Assembly: GCF_022605725.1 (NCBI RefSeq)
Contig: NC_065558.1
Coordinates: forward strand, 7,254,001 to 7,318,000
Reading direction: 5' to 3'
DNA: 64,000 nucleotides
Source of the DNA: Anthonomus grandis grandis
Taxonomy: Eukaryota > Arthropoda > Insecta > Coleoptera > Curculionidae
Below, one piece after another: positions 34,030 to 45,599 of this stretch (position 1 is the stretch's first letter; the number at the start of each line of letters is the position of its first letter). Both the position numbers and the translations under genes were made by a program. The notes below the pieces were generated by a model. That model did not search any database, had not been told where the DNA came from, and saw nothing but the letters and a program-made list of their open reading frames with translations.

Positions 34030-34790
34030 CTCTCTCTGACCTAAGACACCCTGTCGAAACTAAAAGTTTTACATAACAACAATAACTTTTAAGTAACAAA
34101 CGTAAACAAAAATGATTCAAGTCGATTTCGTAGTATAAAAATTCCACGTTTCGTAACTTGTTTTTAACACCGCACTATAATACCAGGTCCGCATTGGGCA
34201 ATAGAAAGGACGGACGTTGACTCGGCTTTTAACGTTAATACATCGTTATCCTTATATACCCATATTTAACTAATAATATTTCGCTCTCTAATGAATAATT
34301 GCATCCCACATCCTCTAATGATTTTATGGTACCAGCAACACGATGCAGAAAAAATGCTGTCGAGAGAGAGAAAGAGAGAGAGAGAAAGTTGCCTTTACAC
34401 GCATTTCCTATGTTTTAACTAATGTTTATGAATAGTTGTTAATAAGGGCGCCGTTTGTTTATTATAAAACTTATTCAGCTGAATTGGTAATAAAATGTTA
34501 ATGACACGGATACGCAATGCAACAACTGGTCTTCCATTCAGGTGAAATACGAATGAACAAATAATTAATTTGCTGATAATAAATTGGTATCGAGAGAAAG
34601 TTGCAGAACCAGACGTCATATCTTCAAGCTGTCGTTAGAACAATGTATATATGACCGGTTCGGTGAAGAGAAAAATAGTTTTTTTTTTTTACTTACTTCG
34701 AGAATTACGGAGAAAAGTCGACAGGAATCGGAGGATTTTAAGGTTAAGGTGGTGTTTGCCTGTTAGTTTTTAAAAGAGTTCGATGGACAA
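34030..34790. other. GC-richer single-copy island with GA tract
   Basis: Includes a GA-rich tract (34,362-34,390, GAGAGAGAGAAAGAGAGAGA), which in insects can bind GAGA-type factors, plus CCAGGTCCGCATTGGGCAAT and GGCGCCGTTTGTTTATTATA. No CAGGCA motif. Candidate regulatory element. Confidence 0.4.
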
Positions 34791-35179
34791 GTAGGAGGAA
34801 AACTTTCTTTAAAACTTGATATTCTGGATAAGTTGGAACATTTTCCACCCTATTTATTTCAAATCTGCTAAATAATATTGAATCTTCCTTACTAAAGATA
34901 CTTAAGTTCTAATTTTGATACAGTATCTTATGTAAGCAAAAACTGCATATAATTTAATAGATTCGCAATAAATAGTGTCCTAAAGGTAGTTTACTCCTGA
35001 ATAGAAAAATATCAAACTTTATTAAAAGGTACGTCTATGAGGTATCGCATTTCTTATCCTGAGCAAAAGGTGCGCCTTATAACGTTACAGCTTTCTGCTA
35101 AAAATGAAAAAGATCGCTCAACAAATAACCAAGATGTCGGTTTGTATCCATTTTGAGGCAGACACTCTATATATAATAG

Positions 35180-35990
35180 AAAGAGAGGCCAAGGAAATTG
35201 AAAGAACTTGAGGAAAAAATCTCAAGTATAAGCAACTAGAATTATCAAGAAATTTGTATCCTGGAATAGAATTCTTACAAAAGATCCTTCCTGCAAAAAA
35301 AAAACAAAGTTCCTGACCTACTCGCCTGTCAAGCTTCTTAAGATGAGAGTGTCAAGCAGAATTGAAGATGATCGAAAGAGAAATCAAGGAAATTCAAAGA
35401 ATTAAAGGAAAAATTCTCAAGTACGAGCAAAGTGTATCTGGAAATCCTGGAAAAGTTGCAACAATTTGACCAAACAAGGCACTTGTACCTTTGGTATGTT
35501 CATCAAAATGTTCACGTTTTTTATACCAAGAATTTCGACTGGAAAAAAAAACAAAATTTGTAATGTGGATAAAGTAGGTCAGATTATGCAGTCAATGGAT
35601 CATGATGTGAGTTGCAGAAGCAATACAGTTCCAAAGTAAAAAAACCCTTTCTGCAAAAAAACAAAGTTTCCGACCTACTCGCCTATTAAGTTTCTTAAGA
35701 TTAAAGTGTTGAGTAGAATTGAGTATGATAGAAAGAGAAGCCAAGGAAATTCAAAGAATTTAAGGAAAAATTCTCAAGTACAAGAGCAAGGAGTATCTGG
35801 AAATCCTGGAAAAGTTGCAACAATTTGACCAAACAAGGCATTTGTACCCTTGGTCTGTTCATCAAAACGATCACGTTCTTGACTATGAACACCAACACCA
35901 AGCATTCCAATTAAGGAATAACGAAAATTTTAATGAATCTTAGAATTAATTGAAGAAAGTTGCAGGATGAAGGCAGTTCAGAGACAAAAA
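35180..35990 (+). repeat. Two copies of a ~360-bp direct repeat
   Basis: AGAAATCAAGGAAATTCAAAG at 35,381 and GAAGCCAAGGAAATTCAAAG at 35,738 start two near-identical blocks containing TATCTGGAAATCCTGGAAAA and TTTGACCAAACAAGGCA. A third copy is at 37,290-37,510. TCCTGACCTACTCGCCTATC words precede or follow each one. The reading frames are broken differently in each copy, so a once-coding origin is possible but not shown. Confidence 0.75.
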
Positions 35991-36115
35991 ACTTCCTAAG
36001 AGCCTCCATAAACCAACAATGTTCCTGACCTACTTACCTATTAAGCTCTTTAAGACTAGAGTGTCGAGCAGAATTATGGAAAAGTTCGATTAATTTTCTT
36101 TCTTCTTAAGAGATT

Positions 36116-36960
36116 AAAAAATCAATTTGAGGAAATCGGAGGAAATCTAAAACTGATCATGGTGTAATGAATTCTGATTAAAAATTACGAGGGTTTTTAA
36201 TAAATTGATAATTATACCTACCTCAACTGCCTATGAGAAATCAATCAATAGTTCAGTTGCAGTGGCAATTGAGGTATTTTTCTTCTTAATTCGTCTATAT
36301 AGCTGAAAACAGTCAGGAAGCAGAAGGAAATGTACAAAAAAGTGAACAAAATCGAAGGAAATGAAAAAATCTGCAAACCCTAATGGTCCAATAAAACCTG
36401 ATTAAAAAATCCCAAATGCGAGGATTTTTTAGATATGAGTTCAAACTGCCTGTGAGAAATTAATCAATAATTCCAGGCAATTGATGCATTTTCCTCAACT
36501 CGTTTAAGTAGTCGCAAAAATTTAGGAAACGGAAGGATATATGAAAAGAAAATCGAAGGAAATAAGAAAATCTGAAAATCGTGATGGATCCAGCAAATCT
36601 TGATTAGAAATTCCACATACGAGGATTCTTACGAAATTCATTAGATATGATCTCAACTGCCTGTAAGAAATCAATCAATAATTCCAGGCAGTTGAGACGT
36701 TTTCCTGAATTCGCCTAGATAGTTGATGAAAATTGAGGAAATTGAAGGAAATTTAAGAAAAAGTTAATAAAATTCAAGAAAATGAGAAAAAAATGCAAAC
36801 CGTGATAATTCTGATTAAAAATTCCAAATACGAAGAGAAAATCAATAATTAGAGGTAGCAGAGGCTTTTTCTCAATTAGTCTACGTACTTAAAAAAAAAA
36901 TCAGGAAAAGGAAGAAATGAACGAAAATGAGAAATTGTGGAAACCATGACAATTCAACAA
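36116..36960 (+). repeat. Motif array, plus orientation (inverted partner of 23.9-24.7 kb)
   Basis: Close reverse complement of 23,875-24,690. The outer edge AAAAATCAATTTGAGGAAAT matches ATTTCCTCAAATTGATTTTT at about 24,661. It contains the clearest motif pair of the window: TCTCAACTGCCTG (36,651-36,663) and CAGGCAGTTGAGA (36,685-36,697), 13-bp perfect arms around 21 nt. Confidence 0.88.
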
Positions 36961-37249
36961 ACCCTGATTTCGAAAATTTAAATACGAGAATTCTTAAAAA
37001 ATCCAGTTCGATTAATTTTCCAAAAGTTCAATTAATTTTCCATAAGGAGGTTGTGCCTGAGGTCTATTTATCAAATCACGTTCTTGATTCTGGAGACAAA
37101 CATCAAGAACTCCAACTGGAAAAAAAAACAAAATTTGTAATGTGAATAAAGTAGGTGACACTCTACAGTCAAAGGATCGTGACAGGAGTTGGAGATTAAA
37201 TACAGTTCCAAACTGAAAAAAAACTCTTCTTGCAAAAATAAATTTTCTG

Positions 37250-37620
37250 ACCTACTCGCCTATCAAGCTTCTTAAGATTAGAGTGTCGGGCAGAATTGAA
37301 TATGAAGCCAAGGAAATTCAAAGAATTTAAGGAAAGATTCTCAAGTACAAACAAAGTATATCTGGAAATCCTGGAAAAGTTGCAACAATTTGACCAAACA
37401 AGGCATTTTTACCCTTGGTCTGTTCATCAAAACGATAACGTTCTTGACTATGAATTCCCAAACCAACACCAAGCATTCCTATTAGGGAATAACAAAAATA
37501 AATCTTAGAATTAATTAAGGTAGTTCAGAGACAAAATGACCTCCTAAGAGCCTCCACGAACCAGCAAAGTTCCTGACCTACTCGCCTATCAAGCTCCTTA
37601 ACATTCCAGTGTCGAGCAAC
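37250..37620 (+). repeat. Third copy of the 35.2-36.0 kb direct repeat
   Basis: Same block as 35,700-35,990, including GACCAAACAAGGCATTTTTA, CACCAAGCATTCC and the GTTCCTGACCTACTCGCC tail (about 37,568). Confidence 0.8.
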
Positions 37621-37629
37621 ATGTCAATC

Positions 37630-37990
37630 AGTCACCTGCTCCGACAATTCACCGTCTTCCATTTAATTTGTCATCAAAAATCATTAGGAGACCATCTGCA
37701 TTTCTTCTCAAGGATCTTAAATAGTACCGGCAGCAACGAAACATAAAACCGTGGTACCAACAAAGGCGAGCGAAGTAGGTCTTCGACCCACTTTGCCCTA
37801 CTCGGTGCCGGCTCCGGGTTTTCCCCTCCCCCTCCTCGTCGTCATCATCGTCAAGAACGGTCACGCGACCGAATCTTCCGGTTTCGACTGCTCCGCAGGA
37901 CCGCGGCATGCCATCGCAGGACGTTGAAGAGAATCGCTCCGACCGAAATACTCTCACTTCTGTGTTGTCCATTGCATTTCTGGTTTAACG
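37630..37990 (-). other. GC-rich island with a 107-codon frame
   Basis: One of the most GC-rich blocks outside the zinc-finger exon (GGTGCCGGCTCCGGGTTTTC; CCCTCCCCCTCCTCGTCGTC). The minus-strand frame 37,972-37,649 contains an acidic run LDDDDDEEGEGK, which comes from the simple-sequence GAT/GAC/GAG tract. I see no domain. It may be a 5' exon or promoter (CpG-rich), or a chance frame; I treat it as an island. Confidence 0.35.
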
Positions 37991-38199
37991 GGATATGAAA
38001 ATTGCGATAGGCAATCACGATGAGTCATTGAGTTGTTGGAAAGAAGGATGGTTTAATGTAGTTTCAAAATGATCAACAGATCAAGGAGAGACTTCTTTAA
38101 GGTGGAAGGTTTCAGAACCTTGATGAAGTATTGAATTGAAAGCAGCACAGGAATGAGAAGCTAGGGACTTATTATCTATCGAGGACAACTTTTGCCTGA

Positions 38200-39281
38200 A
38201 ACAACTTCTGCGTCATACCTACCACTATCTCTTTACGTTCATTTAAATGATTTTGGGCAGATTTGAGAGACATTATTTGGTTTGTCAACAAGTGGTTGCG
38301 TTCTTGAATGAGTATAATCTCATTCCAATTCATCAGTCTGGCTTTCGAAAGTCCCATAGCACAACTACAGCATTAATTAAAGAGCTGGATGATATTGGTA
38401 AAACCACGGCTTTGGTTCTCTTAGATGAATTTGACACCATTGATCATCGAATGTTATATGCAAAATTGTCTTATTAGTGTTCAGATGCCACTGTGCTGTT
38501 TTTTAGGAGCTACTTGAGCAATCGGCTTGAAGCTGTTGAAATTGATAACAACATATCATCATTTTTGCCACTGGATAGAGGAGTCTCACAAGGCTCTATT
38601 CTTGGTCCTTTATTGTTTATTCTGTATACTAGAGATATTGGACAAGCAATTAAAAAATCTTGTGTACACCAATATGCTAATGACACTTAATTGTATACCA
38701 GCTTTGACAAAGAAGAATACCTACCTGCATCTATAGAAGAACTTAATAACGATTTAAATTCCATATATTCTTACTCAGCTAACAATGGACTAAAATTAAA
38801 TCCTAGTAAATCGGTAATTATGTTTTTTGGGCCTAACAAGGACTGGGTTAAGGATAATGTTATAATAACTTTAAATGATATACCATTGCCAAATGTAGAT
38901 AAATACAAAAATTTAGGTATTATTGTTCATGACAGCCTAAAATTTGAAAGTCAGGTTGTGAAGGTGATCCAAAAATTTAAAGGGGAAAAGTAGTAAAATT
39001 ATTAAAGTAGGGAAATTATTAACACAAACCTGAAAATAAAATTAACGGAGTCGCTTGTTTTATCACACTGTAATTATGGTGACACAGTTTATTGGCATTT
39101 TCTTAATAGAAATTCAAAATACCGGCTTCAAAAAATACAAAATGCTTCTGTACGGTTCATTTTTTGGTTGAGTATAAGAGAACATATCACTTCAAAACAT
39201 TGGGAACTTGGTTCCTGTCCAGGCTATCTGTTTGATAAGCTTAATAAAATAAATACTCTTCATAACAGACACGCGCTTTAA
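38200..39281 (+). pseudogene. LINE (Jockey/CR1-like) ORF2 C-terminal half, dead
   Basis: Apart from a shift before 38,247, everything to the TAA at 39,279 stays in one frame and is interrupted only by stops (38,475, 38,688 and several at 38,991-39,007). Blocks in order: LIPIHQSGFRKSHSTTTALI (RT finger); LVLLDEFDTIDHRML, where motif A has lost residues next to the catalytic Asp; LPLDRGVSQGSILGPLLFIL (motif B); YANDT in place of the YADDT catalytic box, then a stop; GLKLNPSKSVIMFF (motif D region); and LVLSHCNYGDTVYWHFL with RLQKIQNASVRFIF (post-RT region typical of Jockey and CR1 clades). The first catalytic Asp of the YADD box is replaced, so it could not act as a reverse transcriptase. Confidence 0.88.
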
Positions 39282-39314
39282 TGATTTATTTGATGTTCCT
39301 AGGCATAGAAGCAA

Positions 39315-39315
<1 letters not shown>

Positions 39316-39408
<93 letters not shown>
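39316..39408 (+). repeat. (ATT)31 microsatellite
   Basis: An uninterrupted ATT run that starts 35 bp after the LINE stop codon, after AGGCATAGAAGCAAC. It probably grew from the simple-repeat 3' tail of the LINE copy. The poly-Ile and poly-Leu frames seen here are not genes. Confidence 0.95.
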
Positions 39409-39409
<1 letters not shown>

Positions 39410-39410
<1 letters not shown>

Positions 39411-40029
39411 GTAAATATTACAGGCAGCACATAAACAACTCACGTTCATACAAAGCTTGGAGCACGTAAAGGAGTTGGAGGGCGATAGAGAGAGGCAAAA
39501 ATGCCTTACGAGGCAGCCCGAGGCACAAACCATCTTCTGTCTTAGGTACATAAGAGTAAAAGAGCAGGAGACTTAAACAAACAATGAAGACAATGTAGTC
39601 ACTTATAAGAGTTTTCAAAATAATTATATATTGGAAAGAGGTAAGGGAAAAAATGTTTAGTGGAGACAAAGGAACACATAATAGGGAGCTACCAAGGTCT
39701 TCATGAGGTAGCGGAGAATTCTCTAAGGCAAAAGAACCAGACCCTCTAAAAAATCAGGACACCAAGAGGCTGAAAGATATAGAAGAGCGTCTTTTCAGAC
39801 ATAAAGACAAATTTTCCAAGCACCATTATTAAAATTATTAGAGCATCATAAGCGCAATGATGAAAATAGTGACGAAACTTTAAATTTCAGAAAAAGAACT
39901 GGGAAGTAGACTAAAGGGGGCGCTTTTGAGCCCAAGTAGAACGATTAGAGGCTAGAGCCCTCTATTCTACTCAAATTGATAGTAGTAATAAAATAATGCT
40001 AAATAAAAGATCAGATATTAAAGAGCCTA
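39410..40029. other. Unassigned sequence after the LINE
   Basis: No gene recognised. Moderately complex; GGGGGCGCTTTTGAGCCC at 39,917 is a near-palindromic GC block. CTAGAGCCCTCTATTCTACT (39,952) recurs as CTAGAGCTCTCTATTTTACT (40,761). Confidence 0.35.
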
Positions 40030-42390
40030 TCCAGGCCTCACTCCAGATGGAAAGGCCTCCCAAGCAAGTTAGTGGAAGATGGAAAAAAGTGTGTCAGAGT
40101 GTTCAAAACCCTGTAAAGACCACTAGAATTCTTTCGGCTCGGTGACTGATGACGTGCTTTCAATAAAAAAAAAACAGCAACCCGATATGATCAAACGAAA
40201 CCACAAGAACCCAAAAGTCACTTGACTGCCTGGAAAAATTTAAGTTATTACTATTTTTTACTTCTGTGCGAGGGTTTACTGCACTGAAGTTCCTTAACAA
40301 AACAAAAAAAACATATGTATTATTATATTATTTTATTGACGAATTATATGCAACGAATATAGAATTTATAACGTGGGTAATTAAAATAGCAATATTGCTC
40401 ATCTCCCATTCTGCTTTGAATTTTCACAACGATAATTATGTACTTTAAATTAAGAAAACTTGAAATAAAAAGCCTAGCAACATTATACATGTTAGAAATA
40501 CATTTTACGTCCAGGATTTTCAAGGATTTTATACCGTACTGGCAAATCAATATAACTTTAAAATAATATAATTAGATAGATAGTGCAACAGAAGCAAGTA
40601 CATAACGTAAGTGTATGAATAGTGTGAAAAGACTCTATCCCCATGCGTAATCCTTCTATATATATATCTGGTGGGGATTCAGTCTTTTCTTTGTCATACC
40701 TTAGTAGTTGAGAATACACTATTATGAACTCCCTTTTCTAATGCATTATTCTTCTGTAGGCTAGAGCTCTCTATTTTACTCAAATCGAAAATACCGGTAC
40801 AGATAGTAGTGATCAGTTGTTGAACAGCTTACCCAGGCCTCACTTCAGACAGAAAAGCCTTCCAAGCAAATTGTGGAAGATGGAAAATGTTCGTTCTCGT
40901 CATGGAATGTATAAAATTTAAGTAAATCCAACAAAAACTGAAAAAAACTAGACTCAAAATAAAACGAGTCAAAAGGTCAAATTCCATATTGAAACTGGAC
41001 ACCTCTATGTAGTTTGAACTTCAACGGCCTATGAGAAATCGATTAATAATTCCAGGCAGTTGAGGTTTTTTTTCCTATTTCTTCCAGGCTGTTGAAAATC
41101 TAAGAGAAACCAAGCAAACTGGTGATAATTATGGAAACTAGAACTAATGCAGTATAAATATAATAAAAAGGTCAAAAATGTTGAAAAAAGGTTTTTCGCA
41201 TGTTTGCCTCACTTCAGACAGAAAAGCCTCCTAAGAAAATTAGTGGAAGATGGAAAAAAGTGTGTCAGAGTGTTCAAAACCCTGTAAAGACCACTAGAAT
41301 CCTTTAGGCTTGCTGACTGATGAAGTGCTTTCAATAAAAAAAAACAGCAACCCGATATGATCAAACGAAACCACAAGAACCCAGAAGCAGCTTGATGATC
41401 AGTCAGCGTAAAAGTGGGTCAACGGATTTTATGTCGAGATAAAGTGTGTTGAGGTACCGAAAAAAAAATGGTTCTTTGTCTCCTTTTTTTTAATGAAAAC
41501 AACAAGTTATTGGCGCATAACGTCGTCACCGATGATCACCCAGTATTTGCCTACGCGCTTCCAAGTGTATTCATTACTCAAGATTTACAGTTAGCCAAAC
41601 AGCACAATTAAAATACAAGCCCCCATGTCTATTATATTCGGTATTTAATGATACGCGAGTCGTCTCTCCAAATAGGTAACATACTGAGTATGATTAACCC
41701 ACGAATGTCGTGAGGAGGTCAGCAGGTCACAGATATTATTTTAGTTTTTTTTTTTGGGGGGGGGGGAGGGGGAGGTTGTTTAGTGAGTTTTAGTGGGATT
41801 TTAGCTGCATTTAGTTAGTCAAGAAATTGAAAACGTTATTTCTATACTTGCCTGCTGTACTCTTTTGAAAATCGACAGGTGGTTAGGTCAGAAACTTTTC
41901 TTTTTTTTGGTCATAGAGAAGCTTGTTGTGCAGTTGGTTCAGTAGACATTAGGGACCTAAATAATAGGTTTGGGGGTTCTCTTCAAGCAAGAATAAATTT
42001 GGGAACAAACAATATTTTGTTTAGTTCTTAGTTCTTAAAGAAGAATTTAGATTAACTACCTCCAATTAAAAAAAAATCAGAAAAATCTAAAGTTTTACTT
42101 TTCATGTAGTTCGTTCTCGTCATGGAATGTGTAAAACTTAAGTAAATCGAACAACAAAACGAGTAAGAAAACGAGTCAAAAGGTCAAACTTTCCATATTA
42201 AAACTGGACGCCTCTATGTAGTTGGAACCTCAATGGCTTATAAGAAATCAATCAATAATTCCAGGCAGTTGAGTTTTTTTTCCTATTTCTTCCAGGCTGT
42301 TGAAAATCTAAGGGAATCCAAGCAAACTGGTGATAATTATGGAAACCAGAACTAATGCAGTATAAATATTATGAAACGGTTAAAAATGTT
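40030..42390 (+). repeat. ~1.2-kb tandem duplication
   Basis: GTGTGTCAGAGTGTTCAAAA and ACAGCAACCCGATATGATCA occur at about 40,090/40,177 and again at 41,263/41,345 (about 1,175 bp apart). TTCGTTCTCGTCATGGAATG and GATAATTATGGAAAC occur at about 40,890/41,123 and 42,109/42,332 (about 1,220 bp apart). Each copy has a plus-orientation motif pair (AATAATTCCAGGCAGTTGAG). Non-matching inserts lie at about 40,230-40,760 and 41,400-41,850, the latter with a T11-G11 run at 41,745-41,766. Confidence 0.8.
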
Positions 42391-42539
42391 AAAATAAAAG
42401 TGAAAATGGTTGATAAGATATGTTGAAAAAAGGTTTTTTATTTGTTTGCCTGTTGAACTCTTTTGAAAGTAGATAGGTGGTTAGGTAAGAAACTTTTCTG
42501 GGTTAAAGGTAAAAATTGCTGTAAGTTTCCAATTACCTT

Positions 42540-44330
42540 AATACAATTACTAGATTGTCAGTTTTTGACCCTATTTCCATCTTTCTTTGGATTTTCTTGA
42601 TCTTTGTATATTCAATGAGTTCAACTGCCTGGATGTAAAAAAAAATTAATTAAAAATTGAAGATACTGAAATAGGGGTCTAATGAAATAAATTCAGGAAT
42701 CCAAGTACCAATTCCCAAGTTTTTTCCGTAATAAAATGTTTAAGTTATGCTACTTTTTTGGAAATAGAACTTTTCGTCCAAGAGCCTGGACTAACGCCCA
42801 TAATAGGTTCTATGTAAGTGTGCCTGGACTCTTGAAATACTCCAAGATTTTTTCCAGATTTCCAAGTGCCTGGAATAAGTCACTAATTCTCATTTTATTT
42901 TAGGCATTTCACGTCATTTTTAATACCTACATTCAGGTTTCAGATTTTTTGGAAATAAACAAAATTTATAGGTAGACGACAAGAAATTGGGTAGTAATTC
43001 GTTCGCTAGATATAGAGGTTTTTAACAAGTTAATTTGGGGTTTCTGACCTTTTTTGCAGATTTCTTTGGATTTTCTTATTTCATATATATTTAATGAATT
43101 CCTGGACGAAATAGAAAGAATTGCCGGGAATTATTAATGGATTACTTTGAGGCACATTTAATTTTTTGAGTTTTTTTATTTTTCCTGAATTTTCTATGGT
43201 TCTCAGATTTTTTTTAATTGTACGATTTCTAAGAAATGTGTAGACCATGAAGACAAAAAGAAATCTCCAATTACCTTACCCCTAGACGTGAACCTGAAAA
43301 TTATTTAACTGTTTCTTCAAGGTCTGAAAAAACGCTGATGAAGGTGCCTTATGAAATTAATTGAGGAGTTTGAGAGTTTCTAAGTTTTTCCGTAACAAAA
43401 TGTTTAAGTTATGGTACTTTTTTGGAAATAGAACCTTTCGTCCAGGAGCCTGAACTAACGCCCATAATAGGTTCTATGTAAGTGTACCTGGACTCTTGAC
43501 TTACTTCAAGATTTTTTCCAGATTCCCAAGTGCCTGGAATAAGTCACTAATTTCTATTTTATTTCAGGCATTTTACGTCATTTTTAATATCTTGATTCAG
43601 GCTTAAGTTATTTTGAAAATAAAAAAATTATATAGGTAGACTACAAGAAATTGGGTGATAATTCGTTTGCTAGACATAGAGGCTTTTAATAAGTTAATTT
43701 GGGATTTCTGACCCTTTTTGCAGGTTTCTTTGCATTTTCTTAATTCGTATATATTCAATGAATTCCTGGACGAAATAGAAAGAATTGCCTGGAATTATTA
43801 ATTGATTACTTTGAGGCACTTACGGTCACATTTATCTCACTTTTTTTTTTAATTGTACTGATTTCTTTCTTTTCAATTCTTTCTAATTGATTTCCATATC
43901 ATTAAAAAGAATTGTGTAAACCATTAAGGCAAAGAGAAATCCTCAATTACCTGACTTGTGAACGTGAACGTGAACCTGGAACTTATTTAACTGTTTCTTG
44001 AAGGTCTGAAAAAAACGCTGATATAGGTGCTTAATGAAATTAATTGAGGACTTTAAAAATTTTCAAGTTTTTCCGTAACAAAATGTTTAAGTTATGGTAC
44101 TTTTTTGGAAATAGAACTTTTCGCCCAACAGCCTGGACTAACGCCTATAATGGCTTTTCCATTAGTGTCTGGATTTTTGACCTACGCCAACATTTTTTCC
44201 AGGTTCCCAAGTGCCTGGAATAAGTCACTAATTCCCATTTTATCTCGGGCATTTTATGTTATCTTTAATATCTTCATTAAAATTTTGGTAGTAATAATTA
44301 CTTTGATAGAGGATTTCGTCATATTAATCT
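42540..44330 (+). repeat. ~660-bp tandem repeat, about 2.5 copies
   Basis: TTTTTTGGAAATAGAAC followed by TTTCG-CCA-GAGCCTGGACT recurs at about 42,755, 43,418 and 44,102 (spacings about 663 and 684). Other shared blocks are CCAAGTGCCTGGAATAAGTC (42,871; 43,527; 44,208) and GAATTCCTGGACGAAATAGA (43,093; 43,761). No coding frame is conserved between copies. Confidence 0.85.
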
Positions 44331-44439
44331 GAGCTTTTGGCTGTCCTATATAAAAATCAGAATAATCAAATATCCATAATTTAGATAAAAATTTACTAAT
44401 AAAAGTACACCATTAATAACATATTTGCTTGCCAAAGTA

Positions 44440-44900
44440 AGTTTATCCTACTCACGTACCCGTTGCAACATAACAACGTACCATGCAACGGAATGCCACG
44501 ATCTTTATCATTAGACAAGTTAACTGTACCACTGTAAATTTATTTGCCAAAAAGTGTAACGTGATGTCACAATGGATGGAAATAATATAATTATTTAGAG
44601 TCCAAAACCGCTTAGTACCGCAATCCAATTTTTGGCCAGAGTCAAAGACAAAAACTATGCTGATGAAGAAACAACAACGGTTTTTAATTAAATGCGGCCG
44701 GACTAACTGAACCCGCGAGTTATTAGACCGTCAAGTGACAAAAGAGACAATTTTTTTTTCGTATTGTTAACTTCGGATGAACAAATTGTTTAATGTGCTT
44801 CAGGTGTAGACGACAAAAATACGATGAACCGTTTGACGAATAATGAATCGGTGTGTGGGTTTGGTTGGCGTTGGTTGGTTTATAATTCATCATGAATTTT
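44440..44900. other. GC-richer single-copy island
   Basis: CGTACCCGTTGCAACATAAC, CCATGCAACGGAATGCCACG and AAATGCGGCCGGACTAACTG followed by AACCCGCGAG. The motif family is absent. Candidate regulatory sequence. Confidence 0.4.
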
Positions 44901-45599
44901 TTCTAAATTGCTTACTAAAGTCAAAGGATGCCTGTACATTTTTAATTACATTTTTATAAAAAGTTTTTGGTTTATTAACTTCTTACTCTTCTTCAAGGCA
45001 AATTAGAAAGTAACTGGTACCACTAAGAACCTCCCTTAAATTTAAATTTTTTTGATACTGGTATTCTTGTAAATATTAATAAAATCAGAGTTAGATGAAC
45101 TACTATGAACTTCCCCAATTTCGACGTTATTATGAAGTGTTTGTAATTTAGAACTTTTTTAGTTGGAGGTTAATACCTGACCATAAGGATATCATGCTTA
45201 AATATAATTTTTATAATTAATTAAATTTAGAGTGGTACAATATAATATGGAAAAAAAACATCACTAGCAAGTTGAAAATAAGGGCAGTTTCTGTGTTTTC
45301 CATTCGTTTATTTGTAAGTAGTTTTTTATGATAAATTGTGGCTCTACTTTGATTATTACTAATTTCAACCCAACACAAACGACTTTTCTTTCCACCCCTA
45401 TCCAATAAAAATCCACTTAAAACACTTGACCAAAAAATGATTTTTTGACATTGCTGTGCAACCCAAGAAAACTGGCCAAAACCGAAAATTCAGGACATGT
45501 TACAAGACTAAAATTACAATAAATAAATATACAATTTAAAAAATCTAAAAAAATGGAATTTTAAGTACCAAGATGAGCCAAGAAAAATGAAGGAAAAAA
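44901..45599. other. AT-rich intergenic sequence
   Basis: No gene or repeat recognised. A small minus-strand frame near 45,217-45,405 has no family features. Confidence 0.3.

Noticed and set aside
39192..39669. Frames with poly-Ile or poly-Leu
   Set aside because: Produced by the (ATT)31 microsatellite.
40657..40684. TATATATATAT followed by TCAGTC, like a TATA box plus arthropod initiator
   Set aside because: The spacing (24 bp from TATA to the initiator A) is short, there is no downstream element or gene, and AT-rich DNA gives many such matches.
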